Source of the DNA: Gp7-AA6 sp036001245
Lineage (GTDB): Bacteria > Acidobacteriota > Thermoanaerobaculia > UBA5066 > Gp7-AA6
DNA length: 6,136 nt
Reading direction: 5' to 3'
Assembly (NCBI GenBank): GCA_036001245.1
Contig: DASYUL010000077.1
Location: 1-6,136 of the forward strand
The position numbers and the translations under genes are program-made. Under the pieces are notes generated by a model. The model saw nothing but the letters and a program-made list of their open reading frames with translations, searched no databases and had not been told where the DNA came from. The stretch's first letter is position 1. Each line of letters starts with the position of its first letter. This document shows positions 4,856-6,136 of the stretch, in pieces.

Positions 4856-6136
4856 CTAACCGACCTGCGACGCGGGGCGCGCGCCGGTGCCGACGGGCCG
4901 GCCGGCCGTCTCGCCACCCATTCGCGCCCCGAGAACGAGCGCGAACGCGGGATAGAGCGTCGCCACGATCCGCTGGAAGCACGAGTCGACCTTCCACATC
5001 GGATCGTACGATGAGATCGAAAACGCCGCGAGATAACCGAGGATCTGCAGGGCGAAGACTGCGAGAAGTGGATCCGCGAGCCCTCGCCGCGTCGAGAGGA
5101 GGAAGAGTCCGATCGCGAGCAGCGGGACCCAGACCTCAAGCACTTCCGTACCGAGGATTCGCGCGAGCACCGACCCGAAGCGTGACAGAAGCTCCGACCA
5201 CCGGCGGGGCTCGAAGAACGTCGGGTCGAAGTCCCGCGGCGGTTGCGGCCTGCAAAGGAAAAACATCAGGCTTGCATGGAGGACGGGCGGCACGACGAGT
5301 GCCCATCCCCCGCTCTTCCACGTATCGACGACGCGGAATCTCTGCCAGACCAACAGAACCCCGGCCAGCAGCAAGACGAAAAGCGTCCCCTCCGGCTTGG
5401 TCCAGGCGGAGAGGAGCGACGCCAGAAAAAGCCTCGTCGTGGCCGATCGAGATCTGGCTCCGCGTGTGTCGAAAAACGCGCAGGACGCCAGCACGAGCGC
5501 GAACGCGAGCGGAATCTCAGCGAGACCGGCATTGACCGCGCGGTAGAGAGGAAAACAGACCGAGACGAGCGCTGCCGCCGACGCTCCCGCGAGCGGCGAC
5601 ACGCGTCGCGCGAGGAAACCCCACACCGCGAGTATCGTCGCGAGCTCGCAGAGCGGAAAGAGGAGCGCGAGCGCCTGGTCGTTCCATCCGCCGGACAGCG
5701 AAGCGAGCGTCGCGAGCGAGAGTGGTACGAGCAGCGGATGGTCGGGGCGCCCCCAGAAGAGGGCGGGATCCTGGAAGAGGCGGCGCGGAACGTATCCGGT
5801 CTCGAAGATCGTCTTTCCCTTCAGTCCCCACATTGCCAGGTAGTCGGTCGCCCACATCGGCTCCGAGAGGGCGGACACGAGGAAGATCAGCCAGGCGACA
5901 GCGGCGACGGCGAGGAGCGCAACGACGAGAGGACGCCCCACTCCCAGCACGCGGGGAAAGGGGGTTAATGCAGGCCGGCGCGCGAGCACGCTCGCGGCGA
6001 CGAGGACGGCGTCCACAACGAGCAACGGGACGAGCGCGTGCCCCGGCCGGATCGAAACGACGATCAGGAACAGGATCGCCTGGACGAGAAGACCGGCGGC
6101 GAAGCTCCACGCGACCTTCTCGGGTCGGGTGAGCCC
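4856..6136 (-). CDS. Multi-spanning membrane protein, GT-C (family 39-like) glycosyltransferase, 5' partial
   Basis: The minus-strand frame stays open from the TAG at 4856-4858 to the right edge, giving 426 residues with the N-terminus missing. No ATG is seen upstream of 6025; the TTG there lies within an already open hydrophobic frame and is not a convincing start. About 11-12 hydrophobic segments are visible, among them SFAAGLLVQAILFLIVVSI, PLVVALLAVAAVAWLIFLV, GTLFVLLLAGVLLV and PLLAVFALQILGYLAAFSI. After the third segment comes a hydrophilic loop with SEPMWATDYLAMWGLKGK (Glu92, Asp98 in partial numbering), followed by DHPLLVPL. This layout is typical of GT-C membrane glycosyltransferases of the ArnT/PMT (GT39) kind, where an acidic residue of the first loop is catalytic and a lipid-linked sugar is the donor. 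Donor and acceptor cannot be told. It could instead be a related membrane protein without activity. Downstream neighbour mpl is convergent. Confidence 0.65.
   Translation of the reverse strand, partial: GLTRPEKVAWSFAAGLLVQAILFLIVVSIRPGHALVPLLVVDAVLVAASVLARRPALTPFPRVLGVGRPLVVALLAVAAVAWLIFLVSALSEPMWATDYLAMWGLKGKTIFETGYVPRRLFQDPALFWGRPDHPLLVPLSLATLASLSGGWNDQALALLFPLCELATILAVWGFLARRVSPLAGASAAALVSVCFPLYRAVNAGLAEIPLAFALVLASCAFFDTRGARSRSATTRLFLASLLSAWTKPEGTLFVLLLAGVLLVWQRFRVVDTWKSGGWALVVPPVLHASLMFFLCRPQPPRDFDPTFFEPRRWSELLSRFGSVLARILGTEVLEVWVPLLAIGLFLLSTRRGLADPLLAVFALQILGYLAAFSISSYDPMWKVDSCFQRIVATLYPAFALVLGARMGGETAGRPVGTGARPASQVG

Noticed and set aside
5243..5968. 241-residue plus-strand frame opposite the membrane protein
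   Set aside because: Highly charged Arg/Glu-rich translation without domain pattern, antisense to a clear transmembrane protein.
6023..6025. TTG as start codon of the membrane protein
   Set aside because: The same frame is open for 37 more codons to the window edge and encodes another hydrophobic segment, so the true start is outside.
1..6136. Defence, phage or mobile gene cluster
   Set aside because: No integrase, transposase, toxin-antitoxin, nuclease or CRISPR repeats were found; the recognisable genes are metabolic, cell-wall or envelope genes in ordinary arrangement.

Overview
The window is GC-rich (about two thirds G+C by eye) bacterial chromosomal DNA. It carries four protein-coding genes in full, one gene cut by the right edge, and a cobalamin riboswitch whose target gene lies beyond the left edge. 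The Mpl peptidoglycan-recycling ligase, the cobalamin riboswitch and the secreted DUF1573 protein suggest a diderm bacterium. The GTCAT-bounded palindromic repeat and the overall style resemble Acidobacteriota or similar metagenome-derived lineages, but this placement is a guess.

Layout from left to right. Positions 1-163 hold a minus-strand cobalamin aptamer with a candidate promoter just upstream (184-212). Positions 208-280 hold a palindromic interspersed repeat. Two plus-strand genes follow: larB (about 282-1097), for nickel-pincer cofactor synthesis, and a deoxyhypusine-synthase-like gene of the SpeY/homospermidine type (974-2095). They overlap by 124 bp in different frames and probably form one transcription unit. 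Positions 2096-2187 hold a GC-rich hairpin repeat and an intrinsic terminator whose U-tract faces the minus strand. A minus-strand gene (2188-3234) encodes a secreted two-domain DUF1573 protein. A 128-bp divergent intergenic region separates it from plus-strand mpl (3363-4763). A 92-bp convergent spacer with a hairpin comes next. Last is a minus-strand multi-spanning membrane protein resembling GT-C glycosyltransferases (4856 to beyond 6136), with its N-terminus outside the window.

The genes do not form one obvious pathway. Transcription changes direction four times, so the window looks like ordinary chromosome made of small independent units rather than a dedicated gene cluster. The points most worth checking are the larB/speY junction (long dual-coding overlap, repeat abutting the larB start, missing usual LarB N-terminus) and the altered substrate-site residues of the deoxyhypusine-synthase-like enzyme. 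I see no mobile-element gene, CRISPR array, tRNA or rRNA, and no convincing new multigene system.
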